From Paraburkholderia aromaticivorans (lineage in GTDB: Bacteria > Pseudomonadota > Gammaproteobacteria > Burkholderiales > Burkholderiaceae): a stretch of 64,000 nucleotides of DNA. The position numbers were made by a program, and so were the translations under genes. The stretch lies in contig NZ_CP022989.1 in the NCBI RefSeq assembly GCF_002278075.1, positions 2,790,001 to 2,854,000 on the forward strand. Direction: 5' to 3'. Positions 43,888-53,755 of the stretch are shown here, one piece after another (position 1 is the first letter of the stretch; each line of letters begins with the position of its first letter). Below the pieces are notes generated by a model. That model was not told where the DNA came from. It saw only the letters and a program-made list of their open reading frames with translations, and searched no databases.

Positions 43888-44427
43888 CAGTGGGGCTGGG
43901 GAACGTGAGCGCGAAAAAACGCTCGAATGAAACATCGCTGTGTCGGCGCCGCTGCCCGGTGGCTGACCGGAGAGCGCAGCGGCGTGCAACCAGCGCACCG
44001 TGGGCACCGCAACTGCGCCCGGATGGCGGCGGGGCCTCGCAAAGGCCCGTCAGCCGGTCCGGGGCGCGATTCGAGGCGCAATTCTCGTCCGACTGTCACA
44101 TTTTCAAAGTCGGCACGGTAGAATAGCGGCAACCTGTTGGATAAGCAATTGCAGGCGATTGGCGTCTAACTCACCCCGAACGGTCGGTCAACGCCTCGCT
44201 TTTGACCGGTATTTTAGTCGCCATGTTGCGGCGAACGTGGTGGATCGATCGGTAAATTCGTCCATTCGCGTTCTTCGTCGCGCATCAGTGCATCCGGTGC
44301 GTCGGGCGATTGGCGGCGATTGCTTCTCCAACAGGTTGTGCAAGACGCGAGGTCACGCTCCCAATGGGCGTCTCGCGTCCAAGCCCACTTGCACAACCGT
44401 GAATTTCTTTCACACTTAGGGGCTTGT
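43888..44427. promoter_or_regulatory. Divergent ppsR-ppsA regulatory region
   Basis: 540 bases without a gene. A possible -10 TAGAAT lies at 44119-44124 with a poor -35. A 7-bp inverted repeat, CGGTCAA at 44185-44191 and TTGACCG at 44202-44208, could be an operator. The last 95 bases before ppsA hold the long hairpin annotated separately. No binding protein can be named. Confidence 0.45.
44334..44398 (+). ncRNA. Long hairpin in the ppsA 5' leader
   Basis: A 65-nt imperfect hairpin. The basal stem is 11 perfect base pairs (44334-44344 with 44388-44398); next comes a 7-bp stem (44345-44351 with 44372-44378), the two separated on the 3' side by a nine-base bulge (44379-44387); a small apical stem closes on an AAT loop. 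It ends 29 bases before the ppsA ATG and lacks a U-run, so it is not an intrinsic terminator. Role as a leader control element is inferred. Confidence 0.6.
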
Positions 44428-46830
44428 ATGACTAACGCAGTTACCGTCGCAAAGGATAAGGCGTATGTAGTTCCGTTCGAGCAGTTGCGGATGACCGATG
44501 TGGAGATTGTCGGCGGCAAGAACGCGTCGCTTGGCGAGATGATCAGTCAGCTCGCCGAAGCCGGCGTGCGCGTGCCGACCGGTTTCGCCACCACGGCGCT
44601 GGCTTTCCGTGACTTTCTGAATCACAACAATCTGACTGAACGCATCGCCAAACGTCTCGAAACGCTCGACGTCGACGACGTGAAGGCGCTCGCCGAAGCG
44701 GGCAAGGAGATCCGTCAATGGATCGTCGAGGCGCCGCTGCAGCCGCAACTCGAGGCTGATATCCGTGCGGGCTTCGACACCCTGCAAAACAGCTCGCCTG
44801 AAGAGCTGTCCTTTGCCGTGCGTTCTTCGGCAACGGCGGAAGACTTGCCGGACGCATCGTTCGCGGGCCAGCAGGAGAGCTACCTCAACGTGGTCGGCAT
44901 CGACGACGTGCTCGATCGCATGAAGCACGTGTTCGCGTCGCTATACAACGACCGCGCTATCTCCTATCGCGTCCATAAGGGCTTCACCCACGCTGAAGTC
45001 GCGTTGTCGGCGGGCGTGCAGCGCATGGTGCGCTCGGACGTCGGCGCGGCCGGCGTGATGTTCACGCTGGACACCGAATCGGGCTTCAAGGACGCCGTGT
45101 TCATCACGTCGAGCTACGGTCTGGGCGAAACCGTCGTGCAAGGCGCGGTGAATCCGGACGAGTTCTACGTCTACAAGACCACGCTCGCTCAAGGCAAGTA
45201 CCCGATCATCCGTCGTTCCATCGGCTCGAAGCTGATCAAGATGGAATTCACCAAGGCGGGCGAAGAAGGCCGCGTGAAGACCGTCGACGTCGCGCACGAG
45301 CAGCGCAACCGCTTCTCGATCACGGACGAAGACGTGATCGAGCTGGCTAAGTACGCCGTCATCATCGAAAAGCACTACGAGCGTCCGATGGACATCGAGT
45401 GGGGCAAAGACGGCCGCGACGGCAAGATCTTCATTCTGCAGGCGCGTCCGGAAACAGTGAAGAGCCAGGCGGCGGGCAAGGCCGAGCAGCGCTTCAAGCT
45501 GAAGGGTCAATCGAACGTGCTGGCCACGGGCCGCGCGATCGGTCAGAAGATCGGCGCGGGTCCGGTGCGCGTGATTCACGATCCGTCGGAAATGGATCGT
45601 GTGCAGCCGGGCGACGTGCTGGTCGCCGACATGACCGACCCGAACTGGGAGCCGGTCATGAAGCGTGCATCGGCGATCGTCACGAATCGCGGCGGCCGTA
45701 CCTGTCACGCGGCGATCATCGCGCGTGAACTGGGCGTGCCGGCGGTGGTCGGCTGCGGCGACGCGACCGACGTGCTGAAGGAAGGCGCGCTGGTCACCGT
45801 GTCGTGCGCGGAAGGCGACGAAGGCAAGATCTACGACGGCCTTCTGGAAACCGAAATCACCGAAGTGCAGCGCGGCGAACTGCCGCCGATTCCGGTGAAG
45901 ATCATGATGAACGTCGGCAACCCGCAACTGGCCTTCGACTTCTCGCAGCTGCCGAACGCAGGCGTGGGTCTGGCGCGGCTCGAGTTCATCATCAACAACA
46001 ACATCGGCGTTCACCCGAAGGCGATTCTCGAATACCCGAACATCGATCAGGACCTGAAGAAGGCGGTGGAAAGCGTTGCTCGTGGTCATGCATCGCCGCG
46101 CGCGTTCTACGTCGACAAGCTGACCGAAGGCATCGCCACGATCGCGGCGGCGTTCTATCCGAAGCCCGTGATCGTGCGTCTGTCCGACTTCAAGTCGAAC
46201 GAGTACAAGAAGCTGATCGGCGGTTCGCGCTACGAGCCGGACGAAGAAAACCCGATGCTGGGTTTCCGTGGCGCGTCGCGCTACATCGCCGACGACTTCG
46301 CCGAAGCGTTCCAGATGGAATGCATCGCGCTGAAGAGGGTGCGCGAAGAGATGGGCCTCGACAACGTCGAGATCATGGTCCCGTTCGTGCGCACGCTGAA
46401 GCAGGCGGAGCGCGTGGTCGGGCTGCTGGCCAAGTACGGCCTGAAGCGCGGCGAGAATGGCCTGCGCCTGATCATGATGTGCGAAGTGCCGTCGAATGCG
46501 ATCCTCGCTGAAGAATTCCTGCAGTTCTTCGACGGCTTCTCGATCGGCTCGAACGACCTGACGCAGCTCACGCTCGGCCTCGACCGCGACTCCGGCATGG
46601 AACTGCTGGCAGTCGACTTCGACGAACGCGATCCGGCGGTCAAGTTCCTGTTGAAGCGCGCGATTGAAACCTGCCTGCGACTGGACAAGTACGTCGGTAT
46701 CTGCGGTCAGGGCCCGTCGGATCACCCGGACTTCGCGCAGTGGCTGACCGACGAAGGCATCAAGTCGATCTCGCTGAATCCGGATACGATCATCGAAACG
46801 TGGCAGCAGCTGGCTAAGTCGACGAAGTAA
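44428..46830 (+). CDS. ppsA: Phosphoenolpyruvate synthase
   Basis: 800 residues, full PpsA length. The ATP-grasp domain begins [11 protein letters not shown] and contains [20 protein letters not shown]; the phosphorylated His427 lies in [14 protein letters not shown]; the PEP-binding barrel ends with the catalytic Cys in [10 protein letters not shown]. It converts pyruvate, ATP and water to PEP, AMP and phosphate for gluconeogenesis. It is controlled by the divergent ppsR product. The ATG at 44428 fits homologues; an in-frame extension to 44320 overlaps the leader hairpin and is rejected. Confidence 0.97.
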   Translation: MTNAVTVAKDKAYVVPFEQLRMTDVEIVGGKNASLGEMISQLAEAGVRVPTGFATTALAFRDFLNHNNLTERIAKRLETLDVDDVKALAEAGKEIRQWIVEAPLQPQLEADIRAGFDTLQNSSPEELSFAVRSSATAEDLPDASFAGQQESYLNVVGIDDVLDRMKHVFASLYNDRAISYRVHKGFTHAEVALSAGVQRMVRSDVGAAGVMFTLDTESGFKDAVFITSSYGLGETVVQGAVNPDEFYVYKTTLAQGKYPIIRRSIGSKLIKMEFTKAGEEGRVKTVDVAHEQRNRFSITDEDVIELAKYAVIIEKHYERPMDIEWGKDGRDGKIFILQARPETVKSQAAGKAEQRFKLKGQSNVLATGRAIGQKIGAGPVRVIHDPSEMDRVQPGDVLVADMTDPNWEPVMKRASAIVTNRGGRTCHAAIIARELGVPAVVGCGDATDVLKEGALVTVSCAEGDEGKIYDGLLETEITEVQRGELPPIPVKIMMNVGNPQLAFDFSQLPNAGVGLARLEFIINNNIGVHPKAILEYPNIDQDLKKAVESVARGHASPRAFYVDKLTEGIATIAAAFYPKPVIVRLSDFKSNEYKKLIGGSRYEPDEENPMLGFRGASRYIADDFAEAFQMECIALKRVREEMGLDNVEIMVPFVRTLKQAERVVGLLAKYGLKRGENGLRLIMMCEVPSNAILAEEFLQFFDGFSIGSNDLTQLTLGLDRDSGMELLAVDFDERDPAVKFLLKRAIETCLRLDKYVGICGQGPSDHPDFAQWLTDEGIKSISLNPDTIIETWQQLAKSTK

Positions 46831-46952
46831 TGCGAGCGGCATGCCGTTTTCAGGCGGCATGCATAACGCGCGGCGCGGTATTTCAAACGTGCGCCCCAAT
46901 GCACGTTAAACCGTACTGCGCCGCCCGTTGAAATGCCCCCGCTTCGTGCTAT

Positions 46953-46980
46953 AAACACCCCGGTAGATCCGGGGTGTTTT
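46953..46980 (+). terminator. Intrinsic terminator after ppsA
   Basis: A perfect 11-bp stem (46953-46963 with 46969-46979, loop TAGAT) ending in TTTT, 123 bases after the ppsA stop. Confidence 0.78.
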
Positions 46981-46997
46981 GCTTTGTGGAGGTCGAC

Positions 46998-47453
46998 GTG
47001 GCGCCAGGTGGATTGTTCTGGTGGATCGGGGCGGGCGTGCTGGTCGTGCTGGAATTGCTCAGCGGCACGTTCTATCTGCTGATGATCGCGCTGGGCTGTG
47101 TGGCGGCCGCTATCGCGCATCTCCTGGGCGCCGCAGCCGACGTGCAGTTCGCGGCCGCGGCCGTGGTGGCGCTGGCGGCGGTCCTGCTGCTCAGGCGTTC
47201 GCGGTTTGGCCGCAGAACGCGCAAGGAGGCGTCGCGCAACCCGGACGTCAATCTCGACATCGGCCAGACGCTCACGGTGCCGGCCTGGCACGAGCGCAGG
47301 GCGCGCGTCAATTATCGCGGCGCGGCATGGGATGTCGAACTGGCCGCGGGCGAACCTGAAGACGCACAGCTCTACGAAATCACGGAATTGCGCGGCAGTT
47401 GCCTCGTCGTCGTGGCGGCCCGCCATTCGACCAAACGGGCCACCACGGCCTGA
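46998..47453 (+). CDS. NfeD-family membrane protein
   Basis: 151 residues. Two or three N-terminal hydrophobic helices (VLVVLELLSGTFYLLMIALG and a second to about residue 70) precede a soluble OB-fold domain (VNLDIGQTLTVPAW ... ARVNYRGAAWDVEL), the short NfeD form. Such proteins partner with the stomatin homologue encoded next, 50 bases downstream, in membrane-domain organisation; the mechanism is poorly known. Start GTG at 46998 with GGAGG five bases upstream; the longer frame begins inside the ppsA terminator. Confidence 0.88.
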   Translation: MAPGGLFWWIGAGVLVVLELLSGTFYLLMIALGCVAAAIAHLLGAAADVQFAAAAVVALAAVLLLRRSRFGRRTRKEASRNPDVNLDIGQTLTVPAWHERRARVNYRGAAWDVELAAGEPEDAQLYEITELRGSCLVVVAARHSTKRATTA

Positions 47454-47503
47454 GTCTTCTCGCAGCACACACAACTATTCCAACCAGGGACCGGAGGACA
47501 GTA

Positions 47504-48436
47504 ATGGATTCGACCATCGTGGGGGCGGTGCTTCTGATCATCGTGATCGTACTGGCGGCGCAGACCATCAAGATCGTGCCGCAGCAGCATGCGTGGGTTC
47601 TGGAGCGGCTTGGCCGCTATCACCGTACGCTGACGCCGGGTTTGAGCTTTGCGTTTCCGTTTGTCGACCGGATTGCCTATAAGCACATTCTCAAGGAAAT
47701 TCCGCTCGAGGTGCCGAGCCAGGTCTGTATCACGCGCGACAACACCCAGCTGCAGGTGGACGGCGTGCTGTACTTTCAGGTCACCGATCCCATGAAGGCC
47801 TCGTACGGATCGAGCAACTTCGTGTTCGCGATCACGCAGTTGTCGCAGACCACGCTGCGCTCGGTCATCGGCAAGCTCGAACTGGACAAGACTTTCGAGG
47901 AGCGCGACTTCATCAACCACAGCATCGTCTCGTCGCTCGATGAAGCGGCCTCGAACTGGGGCGTGAAGGTGCTGCGCTACGAGATCAAGGACCTGACGCC
48001 GCCCAAGGAGATTCTGCACGCGATGCAGGCGCAGATTACCGCCGAGCGGGAAAAGCGCGCGTTGATCGCCGCTTCGGAAGGGCGCAAGCAGGAGCAGATC
48101 AACATCGCGTCCGGCGGCCGTGAGGCGGCGATCCAGAAGTCGGAGGGCGAGCGGCAGGCGGCGATCAATCAGGCGCAGGGTCAGGCATCGGCGATTCTGG
48201 CCGTGGCCGAAGCGAACTCGCAGGCGATTCAGAAGATTGCAGCGGCGATTCAGTCGAATGGCGGGATGGAAGCGGTCAATCTCAAGGTGGCCGAACAATA
48301 TGTGAACGCGTTCGGCAATCTGGCGAAGCAGGGCACCACGCTGATCGTGCCGGGCAACCTTGCCGACATGAGTTCGATGATCGCTTCGGCGCTGACGATC
48401 GTGAACAAAGGGAAGGGTGCGGCTGAGATGCGCTGA
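47504..48436 (+). CDS. SPFH/stomatin-family protein (QmcA-like)
   Basis: 310 residues. A single N-terminal membrane anchor (about 5-19) is followed by an SPFH/Band 7 domain (QHAWVLERLGRYHRTLTPGL, LPLEVPSQ region) and an Ala/Gln/Glu-rich coiled coil (EREKRALIAASEGRKQEQ). It resembles E. coli QmcA and forms membrane-associated oligomers. GGAGG precedes the ATG at 47504. Paired with the NfeD gene, the common NfeD-stomatin operon. Confidence 0.9.
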   Translation: MDSTIVGAVLLIIVIVLAAQTIKIVPQQHAWVLERLGRYHRTLTPGLSFAFPFVDRIAYKHILKEIPLEVPSQVCITRDNTQLQVDGVLYFQVTDPMKASYGSSNFVFAITQLSQTTLRSVIGKLELDKTFEERDFINHSIVSSLDEAASNWGVKVLRYEIKDLTPPKEILHAMQAQITAEREKRALIAASEGRKQEQINIASGGREAAIQKSEGERQAAINQAQGQASAILAVAEANSQAIQKIAAAIQSNGGMEAVNLKVAEQYVNAFGNLAKQGTTLIVPGNLADMSSMIASALTIVNKGKGAAEMR

Positions 48437-48536
48437 GCGTCGTACCACTGCGCACAGTGGGTGGCGCTGAGGCCAGCGCACCGCTGCGCATGTCGCGCAG
48501 AACCCGCCGGATGCGCTTTAACCTGTTGAAAAGAAG

Positions 48537-48567
48537 AATGGCCCGCGAAGTCCGCGGGCCATTTTCG
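48537..48567. terminator. Bidirectional terminator between the stomatin gene and smpB
   Basis: Perfect 11-bp stem (48537-48547 with 48553-48563, loop AAGTC) with TTTT on one side and an A-rich run on the other, between two convergent genes. Confidence 0.78.
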
Positions 48568-48689
48568 CTTGAGCGCTCACGGGCCGGGTTGTGCGCCGCC
48601 TGTGAGTCGATTCCGGCGCGTTGGTGGCAAACGAGGCGCGACATATCCGCGCAGCGCCGGCCGCCGATCCGATCAGCCGAATCCATCCG

Positions 48690-49136
48690 TCAACTCGGCG
48701 AGCGCATCAAGCGCGCCTTCTCGCGTTCCCAATCGCGCTTCTTCTCCGTCTCGCGCTTATCGTGCTGCTTCTTGCCTTTGGCCAGACCGATCTCACATTT
48801 GACGCGGCCGCCTTTGTAGTGGAAGTTCAGCGGCACGAGCGTGTACCCGCGCTGCTCGACCTTGCCGATCAGCTTGCTGATCTCTTCGCTATGCAGAAGC
48901 AGCTTGCGCGTGCGCACCGGGTCGGGGTTGATATGGGTCGAGGCTTCGGGCAGCGGGCTGATGTGCGTGCCGATCAGGAACAGTTCGTTATTGCGGATCA
49001 CCACATAACCTTCCTTGATCTGGCCGCGCCCGGCGCGCAGCGCCTTGACCTCCCATCCTTCGAGCACGAGCCCTGCTTCATAGCGTTCTTCGACCGAGTA
49101 GTCGTAGAAGGCTTTTCTGTTGTCGATGATGCTCAT
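48690..49136 (-). CDS. smpB: SsrA-binding protein SmpB
   Basis: 148 residues, the standard length. The OB-fold core includes [19 protein letters not shown] and [14 protein letters not shown]; the C-terminal tail is strongly basic ([20 protein letters not shown]) and enters the ribosomal decoding site. It delivers tmRNA to stalled ribosomes. The tmRNA gene itself was not seen in the window. ATG at 49136, divergent from ratA with only about 100 bases between. Confidence 0.96.
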   Translation of the reverse strand: MSIIDNRKAFYDYSVEERYEAGLVLEGWEVKALRAGRGQIKEGYVVIRNNELFLIGTHISPLPEASTHINPDPVRTRKLLLHSEEISKLIGKVEQRGYTLVPLNFHYKGGRVKCEIGLAKGKKQHDKRETEKKRDWEREKARLMRSPS

Positions 49137-49236
49137 GAATGGAAAGTGCCCAACTCGTTTAAAATCACGATTTTAGCAAAGCGGGGCAAGGAAAGCCCGC
49201 TGCGCTCGTCCACCCTTGCCACGCGCTGTTCAATTT

Positions 49237-49674
49237 ATGGCAGATGTCCAGAAAACCGTGTTGATCCGCCATTCGGCGGAACAGATGTTCGACCTCGTCA
49301 CCGACGTCGCCGATTACCCCAACTTCCTGCCTTGGTGCGGGGGAGTCGAAATTCGCCGGCAGGACGAAACCGGCATGGAGGCGAAGATCGATATCAACTT
49401 CAAGGGCATCAAGCAGCATTTCGCCACGCGCAACAGTATGGAGCGGCCCACGCGCATCGACATGGAATTCGCGGACGGCCCGTTTCGCAAATTCACCGGC
49501 TTCTGGCGCTTCACACCGTTGCGCGCCGACGCCTGCAAGATCGAATTCGCGCTGCACTACGAATTCACCAACATCATTCTCGAGAAGATCATTGGTCCGG
49601 TGTTCAGTCACATCGCGAATACCTTCGTCGAATCGTTCGTGAAGCGCGCCGACCAGCGCTACGGTAAGGCATGA
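49237..49674 (+). CDS. ratA: RatA/Coq10-like START-domain protein
   Basis: 145 residues with the START/polyketide-cyclase fold: VLIRHSAEQMFDLVTDVADY, FLPWCGGVEI and a C-terminal helix IIGPVFSHIANTFVESF. In E. coli the protein was called RatA toxin (blocks 70S assembly); homologues act as coenzyme Q binding chaperones, so either role is possible. The frame opens at 49216, but homologues begin at MADVQKTVLI. It is next to smpB and overlaps rnfH by four bases. Confidence 0.91.
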   Translation: MADVQKTVLIRHSAEQMFDLVTDVADYPNFLPWCGGVEIRRQDETGMEAKIDINFKGIKQHFATRNSMERPTRIDMEFADGPFRKFTGFWRFTPLRADACKIEFALHYEFTNIILEKIIGPVFSHIANTFVESFVKRADQRYGKA

Positions 49675-50003
49675 GCGCGCGCTTGTCGATTGAAGTCTGC
49701 TACGCGTCGCCCGGCGAGCAGGCGCTGATCGCCGTGGAACTACCGGAAGGCGCCACGCTGCAGCAGGCGCTGGACGCGAGCGGCATCCTGAAGCGTTTCC
49801 CGCAGATCGATCTTGGCACGCAGAAGGTGGGCGTATTCGGCAAGCTCAAACCGCTCGACGCGGTGCTCGCCGACCACGATCGGGTGGAGATTTACCGGCC
49901 GCTGCTGGTCGATCCCAAGGTGTCGCGTCAACGCCGCGTCGAGAAGACCCGCAAGGCTGGCTCGATCGAAGGGCGGCGCTGGCAGAACAAGGATTCGCGG
50001 TAG
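49671..50003 (+). CDS. rnfH: RnfH-family ubiquitin-like protein
   Basis: 110 residues. A beta-grasp domain typical of UPF0125 (IEVCYASPGEQALIAVELPEG, then LGTQKVGVFGKLKPLDAVLADHDRVEIYRPL). It is normally the second gene after ratA and overlaps it as ATGA. Function is unknown; in RatAB naming it was proposed as an antitoxin but this is disputed. The C-terminus is basic. Confidence 0.88.
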   Translation: MSARLSIEVCYASPGEQALIAVELPEGATLQQALDASGILKRFPQIDLGTQKVGVFGKLKPLDAVLADHDRVEIYRPLLVDPKVSRQRRVEKTRKAGSIEGRRWQNKDSR

Positions 50004-50108
50004 GGGGAGTGCGGTCAGGGTGCGGGAAGCCGCGCGGCCAGTTGACACGTGAGGCGTGGTGATGGGGCAGCGAAGCCGTGCGTCAGGCAATGCCGGGCGC
50101 GCCCGGTC

Positions 50109-51086
50109 TCAAGGAGCCGACACTTGCGGCTTGTCCTTGATTGGTGTCGTTGCGGACGTATCGTCGTCGGCATGCTGGCGCACCGACCAGCACACGCCGG
50201 CCACCAGCAGCAGAATGGCCGCCAGTTCCGGCGGGCGCGGCAGTCGCTGGTCGTAAATGAACGCGTAAAGCAGCGCGAAAAGCGTCTCGAACACGATCAT
50301 CTGGCCGGACAGCGTCAGCGGCAGCCGTTTCGACGCGGCGTTCCACAGCCCGTTGCCGAGCCACGATGCGCCGATCGCGAGGCCCAGATTGAGCAGCCAG
50401 AAGGTGTGCCAGCGGCCGTCGGCCAACTCGTCTTGCGGGCCGCCCGACGGCAGCACGGCGATCACGAGCCACAGCGCGGCGCCGAGCGCGCCTGTCACGA
50501 CACCCCAAAGAACCGACCACTCATTGCCGCTGAAATGCGTCTGGCGCTGCAGATAGCGGGCGTTTTCGACCGCGAACCACGTCCAGCAGCCCAGCGCGCC
50601 GACCGCGCAGGCCAGTCCGAGCAGTTTGGTGGCGACGCTCACCGGCGTGCTGTCCGCCACCGTAAACACGTCGATGTTGATGCAGGCGATGCCCGCCATC
50701 ACCATCGCCAGCGGCCAGGCGAGGCGGGCGAGCGGCACCGCGCCGTGATCGCGCCGGCCGAGCAGCGTCACCGTGACGGGCAGCACGCCGACGATCAGCG
50801 AGGCCGGCGCGATGCCGATCAGGTGCACGGCCGTCGTCAGCAGCAGGTAATAGAGCAGGTTGCCGGCCAGCGCCAGCTTCACGAGCGCGCCGAGATCCTC
50901 GCGGGTCAGGCGTTTGACGAGCGAGCGCGCCATGGGCAGCGCGGCGGCCAGCGAGACCGCGCCGTACATGGTGTAGCGGCCGGCGCTCAGCAGCAGCGGC
51001 GAAAAATCGGGCAGCACGCGCGGCACCAGAAACACCATGCCCCATAGGGCTCCGGCCAGAACTCCATAAGCCACGCCACGCTGCAT
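50109..51086 (-). CDS. DMT-superfamily transporter (EamA domains)
   Basis: 325 residues with about ten hydrophobic helices in two EamA repeats ([38 protein letters not shown]). Inner-membrane exporter of unknown substrate. It is distinct in sequence from the transporter at 11.5 kb. AGGAG eight bases before the ATG at 51086 sets the start; the longer open frame continues to 51203 into the guaB upstream region. Divergent from guaB. Confidence 0.86.
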   Translation of the reverse strand: MQRGVAYGVLAGALWGMVFLVPRVLPDFSPLLLSAGRYTMYGAVSLAAALPMARSLVKRLTREDLGALVKLALAGNLLYYLLLTTAVHLIGIAPASLIVGVLPVTVTLLGRRDHGAVPLARLAWPLAMVMAGIACINIDVFTVADSTPVSVATKLLGLACAVGALGCWTWFAVENARYLQRQTHFSGNEWSVLWGVVTGALGAALWLVIAVLPSGGPQDELADGRWHTFWLLNLGLAIGASWLGNGLWNAASKRLPLTLSGQMIVFETLFALLYAFIYDQRLPRPPELAAILLLVAGVCWSVRQHADDDTSATTPIKDKPQVSAP

Positions 51087-51303
51087 CGACTGCTCCTGCA
51101 AGAAAAACTGGAATGGTCGGCAGAATAGCGGGTTGGCGGCCCCGGCGTCTTGTTCGATTCTGCATTCGGACCCGGCGACGCCTTGCTGCACCCGAACGCG
51201 CAAACGAAACCGGATCGAACCCGAGGCGAACAGCCAAGCGAAATCCAGGCGGCCCGATCACGCGAAAAAACGACCTGAAATTCGCTAAGCTGCTGTTAGT
51301 GCA

Positions 51304-51332
51304 GTGAAAACCAGGGAGGTATCGCGTATAAT
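51304..51332 (+). promoter_or_regulatory. guaB promoter
   Basis: A consensus TATAAT at 51327-51332 with GTGAAA at 51304-51309 (17-base spacer, four of six -35 matches). Transcription would start near 51339, leaving a short leader of about 20 bases before guaB. Confidence 0.6.
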
Positions 51333-51358
51333 TCGCTTTTGCGCCTATAGGATTTGCC

Positions 51359-52819
51359 ATGCGTCTGATCCAAACAGCACTCACGTTCGATGACGTGCTC
51401 CTCGTCCCGGCTTTCTCCGATGTTCTGCCGCGCGACACCAGCCTCAAGACCCGGCTGACCCGCAACATCTCCCTGAATATGCCGCTCGTGTCCGCCGCCA
51501 TGGACACGGTCACCGAAGCCCGCCTCGCCATCGCCATGGCGCAAATGGGTGGCGTGGGCATCATCCACAAGAACCTCACGGCTACCGAACAGGCGCGTGA
51601 AGTCGCCAAGGTGAAGCGTTTCGAGTCGGGTGTCGTGCGCGATCCGATCACCGTGCCGCCGCAAATGAAGGTGCGCGACGTGATCGCGCTGTCGCGCCAG
51701 CATGGCATTTCGGGTTTCCCGGTTGTCGAAGGCGCGCAACTGGTGGGGATCGTCACCAACCGTGACCTGCGCTTCGAAGAGCGTCTGGACGAGCCGGTGC
51801 GCAACATCATGACGCCGCGCGAGCGCCTCGTCACCGTCAAGGAAGGCACGCCGCTCGCCGAAGCCAAGGCGCTGATGCACAGCCACCGCCTCGAGCGCGT
51901 GCTGGTGATCAACGACGCATTCGAACTGCGCGGCCTGATGACCGTCAAGGACATCACCAAGCAGACCGAACACCCGGACGCGTGTAAAGACGAACATGGC
52001 AAGTTGCGCGCAGGCGCGGCGGTCGGTGTGGGCGCAGATAACGAAGAGCGCGTCGAGCTGCTGGTGCAGGCGGGCGTCGACGTGATCGTCGTGGATACCG
52101 CGCACGGCCACAGCCAGGGCGTGCTCGAGCGCGTCAAGTGGGTCAAGCAGAACTTCCCGCACGTCGAAGTGATCGGCGGCAACATCGCCACCGCGGCGGC
52201 CGCCAAGGCGCTCGTCGAATACGGCGCGGACGGCGTGAAGGTCGGTATCGGCCCGGGCTCGATCTGCACGACGCGGATCGTCGCGGGCGTGGGCGTGCCG
52301 CAGGTCACGGCGATCTCGAACGTTTCCGAAGCGCTGAAGGGCACGGGTGTGCCGGTCATCGCCGACGGCGGCGTGCGTTTCTCCGGCGACGTCAGCAAGG
52401 CGCTGGCCGCCGGCGCGAATGCCGTGATGATGGGCAGCATGTTCGCCGGCACCGAAGAAGCGCCGGGCGACGTGTTCCTGTTCCAGGGCCGTCAGTACAA
52501 GTCGTACCGTGGCATGGGCTCGGTCGGCGCGATGAAAGACGGCGCGGCCGATCGCTACTTCCAGGACAACTCCGCGAACATCGACAAGCTGGTGCCGGAA
52601 GGTATCGAAGGCCGCGTCGCCTACAAGGGCTCGGTCAACGCGATCCTGTTCCAGCTGATCGGCGGCGTGCGCGCCAGCATGGGCTATTGCGGCTGCCGCA
52701 CCATCGCCGAGATGAACGACAAGGCCGAGTTCGTGCAGATCACGGGCGCGGGCTTGCGTGAGTCGCATGTGCATGATGTGCAGATCACCAAGGAAGCACC
52801 CAACTACCACGTGGACTAA
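51359..52819 (+). CDS. guaB: IMP dehydrogenase
   Basis: 486 residues. The TIM barrel is interrupted by two CBS domains (about 95-210; [20 protein letters not shown]). The catalytic Cys303 is in [18 protein letters not shown], and the mobile flap region [13 protein letters not shown] is intact. It converts IMP to XMP, the branch point to GMP. It is separated from guaA by a membrane-protein gene, all on the same strand, so a guanine-nucleotide operon is likely. Confidence 0.97.
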   Translation: MRLIQTALTFDDVLLVPAFSDVLPRDTSLKTRLTRNISLNMPLVSAAMDTVTEARLAIAMAQMGGVGIIHKNLTATEQAREVAKVKRFESGVVRDPITVPPQMKVRDVIALSRQHGISGFPVVEGAQLVGIVTNRDLRFEERLDEPVRNIMTPRERLVTVKEGTPLAEAKALMHSHRLERVLVINDAFELRGLMTVKDITKQTEHPDACKDEHGKLRAGAAVGVGADNEERVELLVQAGVDVIVVDTAHGHSQGVLERVKWVKQNFPHVEVIGGNIATAAAAKALVEYGADGVKVGIGPGSICTTRIVAGVGVPQVTAISNVSEALKGTGVPVIADGGVRFSGDVSKALAAGANAVMMGSMFAGTEEAPGDVFLFQGRQYKSYRGMGSVGAMKDGAADRYFQDNSANIDKLVPEGIEGRVAYKGSVNAILFQLIGGVRASMGYCGCRTIAEMNDKAEFVQITGAGLRESHVHDVQITKEAPNYHVD

Positions 52820-52825
52820 ACGCCA

Positions 52826-53551
52826 ATGAAGCCATTGCTGCGCGGTGTACTCATCCTCGATGCCTTGCTGTTGCTTGCGTTCGGCCTGCTGTTTCTGCTG
52901 ACGCCGTGGACTTCGTTGTACAACGCGCTGCTTCTGGTGCAGACCCAGCCGGCTCTGGTCGGCCAGGGGTTTGGCGTGGCGCTGATCGGGCTTGCGTGGC
53001 TGGCCTTGCACGCGTCGATCGACGGAGCGCTGACGTCCTCGGTCGCGCGGGTGGTCGGCCATGTGAACTGGCTGACCGGCGTGCTGATGCTGGTCTGGCT
53101 GCTCGGCCTGCATACGCCGGCGCTGACCGGTTTCGGTCAGATCGTCGCGGTGCTGACGGGTGTCGTGCTGCTGGTGATCGGTCTGGGTGGCGTGCGTTTG
53201 TCGGGCGCGGTGCGGCGGCGCGAGAAAGTGCGGCTGGTCGAAGCCGCCGCCGCTGAACGCGCCGAAAAGCAGGCTGTCAAAGACGCGGCAAAAGACGCGG
53301 CCAACCGCCGCGAGCCGGGCCGCGTGACAGCGGGCTTTCCGGTGTATCGCGCCGAGCCGGTCGTTGAGCCCGTCATGCCGGTTACGCGGCCTCTCGATTC
53401 CGCCAGTCCTGTCGCGGCGCCGCTTCACCCCGTGGCCGACGAAGCCGGCCTGACGGCCTCCGAACGCGCAGCGCGGGCAGAAGCCGCGGCCGCGCGTGAC
53501 GAAGCCCGCGATGGCGCCGCCAACGCGCCCCGGCCGCCGCTTCATGGCTGA
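52826..53551 (+). CDS. Putative membrane protein between guaB and guaA
   Basis: 241 residues, family not recognised. Four hydrophobic helices fill residues about 5-125 (LILDALLLLAFGLLFLLTPW, FGVALIGLAWLALHA, LTGVLMLVWLLGLH, VLTGVVLLVIGLGG). The C-terminal 115 residues are charged, Ala/Glu/Arg-rich and probably cytoplasmic and disordered. It starts six bases after guaB and ends about 200 bases before guaA. No metal site or catalytic motif is visible. A function linked to purine metabolism is only suggested by position. Confidence 0.75.
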   Translation: MKPLLRGVLILDALLLLAFGLLFLLTPWTSLYNALLLVQTQPALVGQGFGVALIGLAWLALHASIDGALTSSVARVVGHVNWLTGVLMLVWLLGLHTPALTGFGQIVAVLTGVVLLVIGLGGVRLSGAVRRREKVRLVEAAAAERAEKQAVKDAAKDAANRREPGRVTAGFPVYRAEPVVEPVMPVTRPLDSASPVAAPLHPVADEAGLTASERAARAEAAAARDEARDGAANAPRPPLHG

Positions 53552-53755
53552 GGCGTCGCGCGCCACGCCGTCCGCCGAAGTCACCGGATTTCGTTTGCGC
53601 TTGCCGCAGGCCACGGTATGTGGCGCCGTACGGGCCACGCCGCTGCATCGTCACGCTTCACGCTCGATCGTCCCCACGTGGACCGCTTTGAATTCAACGC
53701 CGCGCGCTGTGCGCGGCATTCCGTATCCGCTTACTCTTTGACTCCGTCCGCTGCC

